64,000 bases of DNA from Verrucomicrobiota bacterium (GTDB lineage: Bacteria > Verrucomicrobiota > Verrucomicrobiia > Verrucomicrobiales > DEV007). Each line of letters begins with the position of its first letter. Positions within the stretch are counted from its first letter, which is position 1. The translations under genes and the position numbers were made by a program. Location of the stretch: NCBI GenBank assembly GCA_963205275.1, contig CAUJIH010000027.1, forward strand, positions 1-64,000, written 5' to 3'. The notes under the pieces were generated by a model. The model saw only the letters and a program-made list of their open reading frames with translations, ran no database searches and was not told where the DNA came from. Shown in pieces: positions 17,538 to 25,206 of this stretch.

Positions 17538-18302
17538 ATGAATCGAGTTTTGATTGTCGCTGGAGAACGCCAGACCGGTGAGCGATGCCAACAAGCTATG
17601 GGTCAGGAAGGATTCCAGACTGCGGTGGTGTGGAATCCGATTCAGATGATCGAGTTCTGTCGTCAGCATACGCCGGATTCCATTGTGATCGATCTTGAGC
17701 TGGCTGAGTATGGCTTGTGGAGTGCTCTGCAGGCGGTCAAGGGAATCGAGGGATTGAATCAGGTTCCTTTCTATGGATTGGCAGCGACTGCGAATTCTCA
17801 GGTGTCTGAGCGGGCGAAAGCTGCCGGATTCCGTTCGATTCATCTGACGCACGAGGGAGTTCGTCCTTTGATCGACGCATTGAAACGTGAAATGGAGCGA
17901 CTGAGTGCTCCCGCAGCATCTGAAGTGGAAGACATCATCGGAGAGGATCCCTCGCTCAATCGCCTACGGGAACTCGCTAAAGATATCGTAACTACGACAG
18001 CGAAGCTCCGTAGTCATATCGCGGAATACGGAGAAGACGGCCCGGAATTATTCGGATATATCGAGGATTCCGGAATCGCGATTCGCCGCAAGCTGAATAC
18101 CTTGGAGGATTTTTCTTTGCACGACAAGATCATCCGTCACGACTTTCGCAATATGATCGGGTCAGTGACAGGATTTGCCGAGTTGATCCTGATGGAGGAG
18201 GGGCTTTCTTTCGAGGCAAGCGAAGGCATGACTCGCCTACGCCGCAATTCGAAGGAGTTCGTCGATATTCTCGATATGCAGAAGGCAGAAGCGGTCGCGT
18301 GA
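17538..18302 (+). CDS. Degenerate receiver plus histidine-box (DHp-like) regulator
   Basis: A 254-residue soluble protein. Residues 1-120 look like a CheY-type receiver (NRVLIVAGERQTGERC, then VIDLELAEYG with Asp52 at the phospho-acceptor position). The acidic pair after strand 1 is lost (AGE in place of DD), and the conserved Lys loop reads IHLTHEG. After a helical linker comes a histidine-kinase-like dimerisation helix: KIIRHDFRNMIGSVTGFAEL with His201. No HATPase domain follows. This looks like a phosphotransfer or adaptor protein rather than a kinase. An H-D-L-R-N box of the same kind occurs in the cyclase at 27756. No SD is visible before ATG 17538. Confidence 0.7.
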   Translation: MNRVLIVAGERQTGERCQQAMGQEGFQTAVVWNPIQMIEFCRQHTPDSIVIDLELAEYGLWSALQAVKGIEGLNQVPFYGLAATANSQVSERAKAAGFRSIHLTHEGVRPLIDALKREMERLSAPAASEVEDIIGEDPSLNRLRELAKDIVTTTAKLRSHIAEYGEDGPELFGYIEDSGIAIRRKLNTLEDFSLHDKIIRHDFRNMIGSVTGFAELILMEEGLSFEASEGMTRLRRNSKEFVDILDMQKAEAVA

Positions 18303-18429
18303 TGCTACTCAGTTTCTGAAGAAAACTTGGAGTGATTGATTGATCCGGGGATCGTCGAGTCAGGGAAATCTCGTCCCTTGAGCAGGGCGTTTGCAGAGTG
18401 ACGGAATCCCGTCCATGTTGCAAACGTAG

Positions 18430-19371
18430 ATGAGAGTCGGGATTACTGGGGCGAGCGGCTTTGTCGGAACCGCTTTGACAGAAGAAGTGAAACGCCGGGA
18501 TTGGCAGGTGATCGCCTACTCTCGTCGTGCGTGGGCGTCCGGACAGGGGGAGGGGGCGCTTCGGACTTTGGCGACTCAAGAAGCCGTCGATCTTTCAGGC
18601 CTGGATGCGCTGGTTCATCTCGCGGGGGCGCCGATCGCGACACTGTGGACCGCTCGGAATCGCCGTCGGATTCGTGAGAGTCGTGTCGGCTTGACAGAGG
18701 AACTGGTGAAGGCAATGGCTACACAAGCCGCCGAAAATCGGCCAAAAGTGTTGATCTCGGCTTCGGCCTGCGGCTATTACGGGAATCGTGGCGATGATAG
18801 ACTCGATGAGGAAAGTGATCCGGGGTTCGGTTTTCTTTCGGAACTGTGTCGTGATTGGGAGGCGGCTGCAGAAAAGGCGAAGGATCTCGGTGTCCGAGTG
18901 GTGATTCTCCGCATCGGTCTAGTGCTCGGGCAGGGAGGGCTACTCAGACGACTGCGCCCGGTGTATCGAGCTTGCTTGGGAGGACGTCTGGGAAATGGTC
19001 GTCAATGGATGTCATGGATCCATATTTCAGATCTTGTCGGATTGATCGCTGAATGCATCGAGAATCCTCTTCTTCATGGTCCGGTGAATGCAGTGGCCCC
19101 AAACCCTGTGCAAAATCGCGAGTTCACCGCGACTTATGCCCGAACTCTCGGACGAAAGGCTTGGTTTTCGGTTCCTAGCCCTCTTCTGAAAGCTCAACCA
19201 GGTGGGATGGGGCATCTGTTCCTCGATAGTCAGAGAGTGGAACCGACTGTAGCCCTCGCTCATGAATTTGCCTACCGATACAGCGATCTGGAATCTGCGC
19301 TACGAGCCGTCGAGTCAGATATAATTTCTGCTCAGACGGAACGGGCGATGCGCTCCGAACTACAATCCTAA
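18430..19371 (+). CDS. TIGR01777 family NAD-dependent epimerase/dehydratase-like protein
   Basis: A 313-residue member of the YfcH/TIGR01777 branch of extended short-chain dehydrogenases. It opens with the Rossmann motif GITGASGFVGTAL, and continues with VHLAGAPIATLWTARNRRRI, the R-x-S-R-V-G-L-T segment, ISASACGYYGNRGDD (family signature with the Y-Y-G in place of YxxxK spacing), ILRIGLVLGQGGLL, MSWIHISDLVGLI, and VNAVAPNPV. The C terminus has the DUF1731-like end (SVPSPLLKAQPG and an SQRVEP motif). The substrate is unknown. The next gene starts 10 bp downstream, so the two are likely co-transcribed. Confidence 0.92.
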   Translation: MRVGITGASGFVGTALTEEVKRRDWQVIAYSRRAWASGQGEGALRTLATQEAVDLSGLDALVHLAGAPIATLWTARNRRRIRESRVGLTEELVKAMATQAAENRPKVLISASACGYYGNRGDDRLDEESDPGFGFLSELCRDWEAAAEKAKDLGVRVVILRIGLVLGQGGLLRRLRPVYRACLGGRLGNGRQWMSWIHISDLVGLIAECIENPLLHGPVNAVAPNPVQNREFTATYARTLGRKAWFSVPSPLLKAQPGGMGHLFLDSQRVEPTVALAHEFAYRYSDLESALRAVESDIISAQTERAMRSELQS

Positions 19372-19381
19372 TCCTTTTCTC

Positions 19382-20269
19382 ATGTCCTCTCCGCAAAATA
19401 TTATCGGGATCGTCTATGACTATGATCAGACCCTGAGTCCTACTTACATGCAGGACGAGGTGGTATTCCCCCGCTTTGGAATCAATCCTACAGAGTTCTG
19501 GAAGCGCTGCCACGTTCTGGTGGATGAACAGGGCTATGAGAACGAGCTGGCATATCTGAAGACCATGCTCGATTACCTCCAATTCGATGGTCCCAGTAAT
19601 GCTGATTTGGAGGAACTGGGGAAAGGCCTCCAGTTTTACCCAGGGATTCCGGAGATGTTCGAAGAGCTTGAGGACGTTCTACGCGAGGATCACCGAGCGA
19701 TGGGGGTGAAAATTGAACACTACATCGTTTCGAGTGGGATCAAGCAACTGATCTCAGGAAGTCGGCTCCGCCCCTACTGCCGTGAAATCTTTGGATGCGA
19801 GTTCGCCGAAGACCAATCCGGACGGATCGCCTTTCCTCGTCGTGTGATTTCTCACACCAGCAAGACGCAATACCTATTCCGGATCAATAAGGGCATGTTG
19901 GATCCTTCCGAAGATGTCAACGATCACATGCCGGATGAATTGCGCCCGATTCCGTTCCCCAATATGATCTATCTCGGCGATGGTCCGACGGATGTTCCTT
20001 GTTTCACCGTGATGAAGCGCAATCATGGCCACAGCATCGCGGTGTACAATCCGCAAGACAAGACGCGGTCCAGCTTTCGCAAAGCCTTCCATCTCTCCGG
20101 TGTTCCGGGACGCATCCAATACATCGCTCCGGCGGACTTTCGAGGCGGGAGTCACCTACGACTCATTCTGGAGGAAAAGATCCTAGAGATTGCCAATCAC
20201 ATCGTGGCCAGGCGACGTCAGGAGATCGTGGAAGGTATCGTCGCAGCTCCGGGGCATCGGGAGGAATAG
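19382..20269 (+). CDS. HAD-like phosphatase
   Basis: A 295-residue haloacid dehalogenase-superfamily protein. Motif I is VYDYDQTLSP near the start (nucleophile Asp followed by acid/base Asp two residues on). Motif II-like IVSSGIKQLI follows the helical cap, and motif IV is IYLGDGPTDVPCF, a classic G-D-G-x-x-D. A long cap between about 30 and 115 (FGINPTEFWKRCHVLVDEQG) fits the C1-type cap of small-molecule phosphatases. The substrate is not predictable. It begins 10 bp after the TIGR01777 gene and converges with aroD (30 bp between stops). Confidence 0.88.
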   Translation: MSSPQNIIGIVYDYDQTLSPTYMQDEVVFPRFGINPTEFWKRCHVLVDEQGYENELAYLKTMLDYLQFDGPSNADLEELGKGLQFYPGIPEMFEELEDVLREDHRAMGVKIEHYIVSSGIKQLISGSRLRPYCREIFGCEFAEDQSGRIAFPRRVISHTSKTQYLFRINKGMLDPSEDVNDHMPDELRPIPFPNMIYLGDGPTDVPCFTVMKRNHGHSIAVYNPQDKTRSSFRKAFHLSGVPGRIQYIAPADFRGGSHLRLILEEKILEIANHIVARRRQEIVEGIVAAPGHREE

Positions 20270-20299
20270 GGCATGTGGAAGCTGGGGAGAGGCAATAGA

Positions 20300-21001
20300 T
20301 CAGATTTCCCGAATCAGATCAAAAAGCTGGCCAGCAGGCCACTGACCCGGTGCATTGGCAATCCGAAGGTAGCCGTAATTCAGACAGGAACCTGCTTTTG
20401 CCAAGACGAGGCGAGACAGCTTTCCCAGAGGTCCCATCCCCATGGCGGAGACGAGATGTCCTTGCTCTGCCTGCTGCTCGACGAGATCGACGAGTTCGAA
20501 CAGATCGGACATATTCTCTACAACAACAGCGATTTTGGCCACATCGGCACCCAGGGAGTAGGCTGCTGCGATACGATCTGCAATGAGTTCTCGCCCAGGA
20601 AAGCCGGAGAAATCGTGAAAAGAAGCCACTAGGATGGCCCCTGAGTCGCGAACTTCCTGCGAAAAATCCGCAAAAGGAGCAGTTGTGAGCGAGGTGATCT
20701 CGGTATCCAGCAGCGTCGCCGCAGGAAGAAAGCGGTCATATAATTTTCGACGGGCCGAGGCATCGAGATTCCCATGTCCTCCCTCATCCATACATCGCAC
20801 GGTGATCAGAGCTGGCAGTGGATGGGAATTGATGATCTCGGGTAGTAGGTCGACCTGAGACCGAAGCATATCGAGCCGATATTCCAGCAAATCAGCACAG
20901 ATTTCTTCTCTACTCTGGAGAAGGGGTAAATCTTCGTCCTGAGTAACGGTAGCGACGACGCGCGGTTGTGAGAGATCGATCTTCACCGGAAAAGAAGACA
21001 T
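20300..21001 (-). CDS. aroD: Type I 3-dehydroquinate dehydratase
   Basis: Third step of the shikimate pathway, dehydrating 3-dehydroquinate through a Schiff base. The 233-residue length is right for type I. Key residues are visible: LEYRLDML for substrate binding, ALITVRCMDEGG, catalytic His in LVASFHDFSG, Schiff-base Lys in GADVAKIAVV, and the C-terminal LVSAMGMGPLGKLSR loop. Type I enzymes act in biosynthesis or quinate use; no other aro gene is in the window. ATG 21001. The GDSL hydrolase stop is 74 bp upstream on the same strand. Confidence 0.93.
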   Translation of the reverse strand: MSSFPVKIDLSQPRVVATVTQDEDLPLLQSREEICADLLEYRLDMLRSQVDLLPEIINSHPLPALITVRCMDEGGHGNLDASARRKLYDRFLPAATLLDTEITSLTTAPFADFSQEVRDSGAILVASFHDFSGFPGRELIADRIAAAYSLGADVAKIAVVVENMSDLFELVDLVEQQAEQGHLVSAMGMGPLGKLSRLVLAKAGSCLNYGYLRIANAPGQWPAGQLFDLIREI

Positions 21002-21075
21002 CAGGATGAAGCAAGATTCAAGTGTTCTCAGTAGTCGAGGACACTTGATTCGACCATAACGGATCTGTGTAGCAA

Positions 21076-21765
21076 TCAGAAATCGACATCTGCTTCACGC
21101 AGAGCTTTCTCGACGATTTCCTTCCAGAGTTCATATCCTTTATCAGACAAGTGAAGTCCGTCTTTGGCGAAGAGATCGGCGGCGGGGGCGGAGCCGTCAG
21201 CGGGGAGCGTGGGGGTCGCGATGTCGATGTAATAAAGTTTCTGATCTGCCTTGCACAGAGCGGCAATGGCTTCATTGGCCTTTTTCATTTCGGGCCAGAG
21301 AGTCCAACGCTTGATGCTGGGCTTGATGGAGACGAAGAAAAGAGGTGTGCTCGCGAGTGTGCGATCTCGGGCGGCGACGATGTTTCGGAAGGCGATGACG
21401 ACATCCTCTGCTTTGCCGCCACCGGCGATATCATTGTCTCCTGCATAGATCACAACGGCCCTAGGATGCACTGGAGTGACGATACGATCGAAGAAATGCA
21501 CGGAGTCAGGGAGCTTGGAGCCTCCGAAACCACTATTGACCATGTGTTTTCCAGGCCAGGATTTGTCCAGATCCCATTTTACGATACTGGAACTGCCGAC
21601 GAAGACGATCGAGCCTTGAATGGGTGGATTGGCGATTCGCGTCGCCTCCATTTCCGCGATTTTGCTGTTCCATCGCTCAGGACCCTTTGGGGCAGGTGTT
21701 TCAGCGACGAGCAGGGCGGGGGCGAGAAGAAGTAGTGAGAGAAGATAGCGCATGGTTCGTTTCAT
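21076..21765 (-). CDS. Secreted SGNH/GDSL-type hydrolase
   Basis: A 229-residue protein with a signal peptide (MRYLLSLLLLAPALLVAET). SGNH blocks are clear: block I reads FVGSSSIVKWDLDKSWPG (Ser within GSSS), block II has the Gly in NSGFGGSKLPD, block III is VVIYAGDNDIAGG with the Asn, and block V is AKDGLHLSDKGYELW with the catalytic Asp-x-x-His. These fit esterases/acetylhydrolases acting on carbohydrates or lipids. ATG 21765 is taken; the longer reading begins with GTG. It sits upstream of aroD on the same strand, but co-function is not apparent. Confidence 0.9.
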   Translation of the reverse strand: MKRTMRYLLSLLLLAPALLVAETPAPKGPERWNSKIAEMEATRIANPPIQGSIVFVGSSSIVKWDLDKSWPGKHMVNSGFGGSKLPDSVHFFDRIVTPVHPRAVVIYAGDNDIAGGGKAEDVVIAFRNIVAARDRTLASTPLFFVSIKPSIKRWTLWPEMKKANEAIAALCKADQKLYYIDIATPTLPADGSAPAADLFAKDGLHLSDKGYELWKEIVEKALREADVDF

Positions 21766-21963
21766 CACGTCAGAATGAGTATAGTCGGAATTGTACTCTT
21801 CGGGAGAGTACGGAAATGCGGTAACTTTCGCTAGATGTTTTCCCTAGATTTTTTCCCATTGATGAATGGCTGTGGTCTCTAAGTGGGCACTTGCTGCGAA
21901 CGCATTACGTGTGTATCGTAGGGCGTTTGCCGCTGATTGCAACTCCCCGACAAACAGGATCTC

Positions 21964-22320
21964 ATGAGCAAGAAGTTACTGATTAAACGTGCTTACGAGG
22001 CTCCGACGGATGCGGATGGCGAGCGTTATCTCGTTGATCGCCTGTGGCCTCGTGGAATCAAGAAGGAGGATTTAAAAATCGTGGAATGGCTGAAGGAACT
22101 AGGGCCGAGCACAGAACTGCGGAAGTGGTTCGGTCACGATCCGGAAAAATGGGAGGAGTTCCGCACGCGGTATCGGGAGGAGTTGGCTGAGAAAACAGAA
22201 CTGCTCGCGACCCTCCGAGCCGCGATGAAGAGCGGGACAGTGACGCTGGTGTATTCCGCAAAAGATGAAATGCACAACCAAGCAGTGGTTCTTCAGGAAC
22301 TGCTGCTGGAGAAAGCGTGA
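21964..22320 (+). CDS. DUF488 family protein
   Basis: A 118-residue soluble protein with the DUF488 pattern: [31 protein letters not shown] at the start (given here as pattern, not as one motif), the [20 protein letters not shown] segment, F-R-T-R-Y-R-x-E-L, and [18 protein letters not shown] near the end. Family members are widespread and of unknown molecular function; some occur with stress or nucleic-acid genes. ATG 21964 matches the family start ([12 protein letters not shown]); the frame is open back to 21937. It stands alone between divergent and convergent neighbours. Confidence 0.92.
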   Translation: MSKKLLIKRAYEAPTDADGERYLVDRLWPRGIKKEDLKIVEWLKELGPSTELRKWFGHDPEKWEEFRTRYREELAEKTELLATLRAAMKSGTVTLVYSAKDEMHNQAVVLQELLLEKA

Positions 22321-22502
22321 TTGGTAATTGAATCAAAGGTGTTGTCACCCGTAGCTGAGGGGCGTGATCGGGTAGTGGCGTGGTACGTGGGCGCTGCTTT
22401 TACTTTCCTCCTCGACTACTGGAATACGATCCGAAGTCTCGGCAATTCGCAAAACGGCAAAATGAATCGATGGCTACACTGCGGAAAGATGAGCTTATTT
22501 GT

Positions 22503-22991
22503 TTATTTCCCTTCGGGCGTCGTATCGGGGAGTCGGGCAGATTGCCAAGCGAGGAATTTCCAGTTCTGTCCATCACGCTTCCAGACGGCCAAGTAGCTCA
22601 GGCGCAGATCGACGATGCCTTTTTCTCCGAGTTCTACCTTGAGCTTCACCCGTCCGTACATCAGAGCAATGTCGGATGCCGGAATACTGAATTCGCGGGA
22701 CTCGGAGACGGTCTCGAGATATTTGAGCTTCCCCGAGAGAAGATTGTCGATCATGCTCTGCTTGGTATCGACGATTCCACTCGAATGGGTGTAATGGAGA
22801 TCGTCGGAGAAGATTGCGTCCAGCGCTTCACGCATGGGATGGCCCATCGCCTGAACCCGGGCTTCATCCGCAGCTTCGAGAGCAATCAGATCTGCGGATT
22901 TCGAGGATGCCGCAGATTCGTCAGCCTTTAGCAAAAGCGGACTGATACAGTAGGCGGATGCGGCGAGAAGAAACAGTGTGAGCGACTTCAT
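22503..22991 (-). CDS. Secreted DUF4440/NTF2-like protein
   Basis: A 162-residue protein with a signal peptide (SLTLFLLAASAYCISPLLL) and an NTF2-like cone domain. It runs from LIALEAADEARVQAM through LDAIFSDDLHYTHSSGIVDTK and VSESREFSIPASDIALMYGRVKLKV to LAVWKRDGQNWKFLAWQSARL, the typical end of DUF4440 proteins. The H-x-H-x-S-G pattern is common in SnoaL-like pockets. ATG 22991 begins the signal peptide. It lies 21 bp after the stop of the esterase at 23013 and is probably its second operon gene. Confidence 0.87.
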   Translation of the reverse strand: MKSLTLFLLAASAYCISPLLLKADESAASSKSADLIALEAADEARVQAMGHPMREALDAIFSDDLHYTHSSGIVDTKQSMIDNLLSGKLKYLETVSESREFSIPASDIALMYGRVKLKVELGEKGIVDLRLSYLAVWKRDGQNWKFLAWQSARLPDTTPEGK

Positions 22992-23012
22992 GGAGTCCGG
23001 ATAACACATCAC

Positions 23013-25070
23013 TCACTGCTTTAGCCAGGCGACCTTCGAGTCGGCAGGCTTCTCACCTTCGCCCTCTAGGCGCAGAGCTAGTTTCGAGTTCAGCAGGATG
23101 AGACCGGGCACATCGAGATACTTGGCGCCTCCCGGCACGAACATCGGATCGCGGTAGTCCGTGAGCTTGCCGAAGCGAAAACCGCCTGTATCGACGGCAC
23201 AGCGATCCACCGCCGATCCGGCGAGAGCACGAGCAGCGAGAGCGATCACGCCGCTCTGACCGGAGCCGACCAGAGCGATGCTCTTTGGGTGGGGGTGATC
23301 TCCGACTTGGGTGTTGTGGAGAAAGCAGATGATGGAGAGCACGTCATGGACGCGCTGAGCGAACAGGGAGTCATTATATCCGTAGGTGTAGCAAGGTGCT
23401 TCGCGGGGATTCTCTACGACTCGATTTTGCTTGCCGGCATCTTGGCCCTGAAAAATGAGATCAGCTCCGACCACGGCGACTCCGGCGGCGACGAGTTCAT
23501 CGATCTCTTTCCCCTTCATTCCAGCGATCCCTTGGTCATCGAGCCAGATGGCGACGCGGCCCTTCCAGTCTTTGGGATACAGCCAGCAGACCGGCACTTC
23601 TTCCTTGTAGGTCCAGTTGGTGAGCACTCCCTTCATCTCGATGGACTTGCCTAGGTCTTTTTTATCTGTGAGTTTCCAGTCCACCTCACCTCCCTGCGCA
23701 TAGCTGCGGCCGAGGACGATTTCGATGGCAGGTCGGATCATAGACTCGACTCCCTCAGGTGTTTCTGCGGCTTTTTTGATCTGTGCTTGGGCGTCATCGT
23801 GGAACCAACGCAGGAGCGATTTCTCGAACTCCGGATCTGCTGCTTTCGGGGCCGGATGTTCAGCGTCCCATACGGTGAGAGCGGCCCGGTCAAGTCCGTG
23901 GTAGTCTTTTTCGATTACAGGAGATTCAAAGCCGAGTTTGAACTGCTTGTTCAGAAAGGTATAGAAGCCACTTCGGGTGACTGCGTTGTAGTTATGCTTG
24001 AAATGCTCGCCGCGAACGAGGAGCACCGAGTCCTTCTTCCCGTATAGGGAGTAGAGCTTTTCCAGATCGGGAAATCCCTTTGTGGCCATCTCCTTCGTCC
24101 AGTCATCGGCAGTGTTCATTCCCTGAGGCTTAGGAGCGAAGAGGGCAGCGAACTCGACATTACCGGTGCCAATACGCAGAAGTGAAGTATTCTCACAGGT
24201 GCAGCCTCCTTGCATAGATGTGCTGACCATTACGACTGGGAACGAGAGAGCGAGTCTATCGTCGATGGCTGAAAGCAGCATTGTCTGCGTGCCACCTCCG
24301 CTGGCTCCGGTGACGGCGATGCGCTGAGGGTCGACCTCTGGTAGGGTCAGAACGAAATCGAGACCGCGAACGGCGTTGAGCGTCTGTAGACCCATGATGG
24401 ATTGGAGATGAGCTTCCGCCTGCGGGCTGTAGAGGCCCCAGTTCTCTGTCGTATTCACTTCTGGTCGTTGTTTTTTAAACCCGTGAACAATTTCGCGAGA
24501 GAACTGAATGGAATCGGAGTCACTCAGCATGTCCCACTGCCAGACTACACAGCCCATGCGAGCCGCCTGCACGCAGAGTGCTTGATGGACGCTGCGTCCG
24601 CCGTCTTCGAAGCGCTCGCCACCGATGGCGATCTGCTCGCGAGTAGACTTTTCATCTTTCAGTGAGAGACGGGCGTCTTGCCAGTGCCCGTGTGCGAGGA
24701 GAATGGCGGGCACTTTGCCTTTGGGATGAGTCGGGCGATAGAGATTTCCGGTGACGTAGAAGCCGGGAGCGCTCTCGAAATACACTTTTTCAATGGTGTA
24801 GCCGTCGCATTCGATTTTTCCGTGGATCACGGGATTGAGCGGATTCTTCGTAGGCATGGGCCAGAGTCCTTCGGCGACGAGAATGCGGCGGCGGACTTCT
24901 TCACGACGGGTGTCCCAGTCCTTGAGATTCTTCGGAGCCTCAAAGGGGAAATATCCGTTGAGATCTTTGGGCGGGGCCTGCCGGACATCCTCGCAGTGAG
25001 CGGGGGGAAGCATGGCTGCCATCAGGGGCAGAGCGATCAGAGTGGTGAATGCGGATAATGAGCGTTTCAT
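23013..25070 (-). CDS. Secreted double-domain alpha/beta hydrolase (acetyl-xylan-esterase-like)
   Basis: A 685-residue exported protein (signal peptide LSAFTTLIALPLMAAMLPPA). The first hydrolase-like half has PAILLAHGHWQDARLS, an oxyanion/nucleophile segment AVTGASGGGTQTML (Ser in G-x-S-x-G at about 260), and SFPVVMVSTSMQGGC. The second half repeats a Rossmann-like hydrolase layout (VAIWLDDQGIAGM, VAVVGADLIFQGQ, ALVGSGQSGVIALA) with Ser in G-Q-S-G. Proteins of this shape in PVC bacteria are often called acetyl xylan esterases; polysaccharide deacetylation is inferred. ATG 25070 is chosen, as longer starts at 25091 add nothing. Divergent from the ABC exporter. Confidence 0.85.
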   Translation of the reverse strand: MKRSLSAFTTLIALPLMAAMLPPAHCEDVRQAPPKDLNGYFPFEAPKNLKDWDTRREEVRRRILVAEGLWPMPTKNPLNPVIHGKIECDGYTIEKVYFESAPGFYVTGNLYRPTHPKGKVPAILLAHGHWQDARLSLKDEKSTREQIAIGGERFEDGGRSVHQALCVQAARMGCVVWQWDMLSDSDSIQFSREIVHGFKKQRPEVNTTENWGLYSPQAEAHLQSIMGLQTLNAVRGLDFVLTLPEVDPQRIAVTGASGGGTQTMLLSAIDDRLALSFPVVMVSTSMQGGCTCENTSLLRIGTGNVEFAALFAPKPQGMNTADDWTKEMATKGFPDLEKLYSLYGKKDSVLLVRGEHFKHNYNAVTRSGFYTFLNKQFKLGFESPVIEKDYHGLDRAALTVWDAEHPAPKAADPEFEKSLLRWFHDDAQAQIKKAAETPEGVESMIRPAIEIVLGRSYAQGGEVDWKLTDKKDLGKSIEMKGVLTNWTYKEEVPVCWLYPKDWKGRVAIWLDDQGIAGMKGKEIDELVAAGVAVVGADLIFQGQDAGKQNRVVENPREAPCYTYGYNDSLFAQRVHDVLSIICFLHNTQVGDHPHPKSIALVGSGQSGVIALAARALAGSAVDRCAVDTGGFRFGKLTDYRDPMFVPGGAKYLDVPGLILLNSKLALRLEGEGEKPADSKVAWLKQ

Positions 25071-25206
25071 CGGAAATTTTTCCATCTTCAAGGAAATTCA
25101 GAAAAATGTAAAGAACGCTAATGCGCCGTCTGCATTTTCGGTTTTAGGAAGGTCGATATTGCGAATCGGTGCAATCGCTTGCGCTCAGGGTGATTCGCTT
25201 TTATCA

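Noticed and set aside
22321..22596. 91-codon plus-strand frame after the DUF488 gene
   Set aside because: It overlaps the NTF2-like gene and has no family features; the 182-bp convergent gap looks non-coding.
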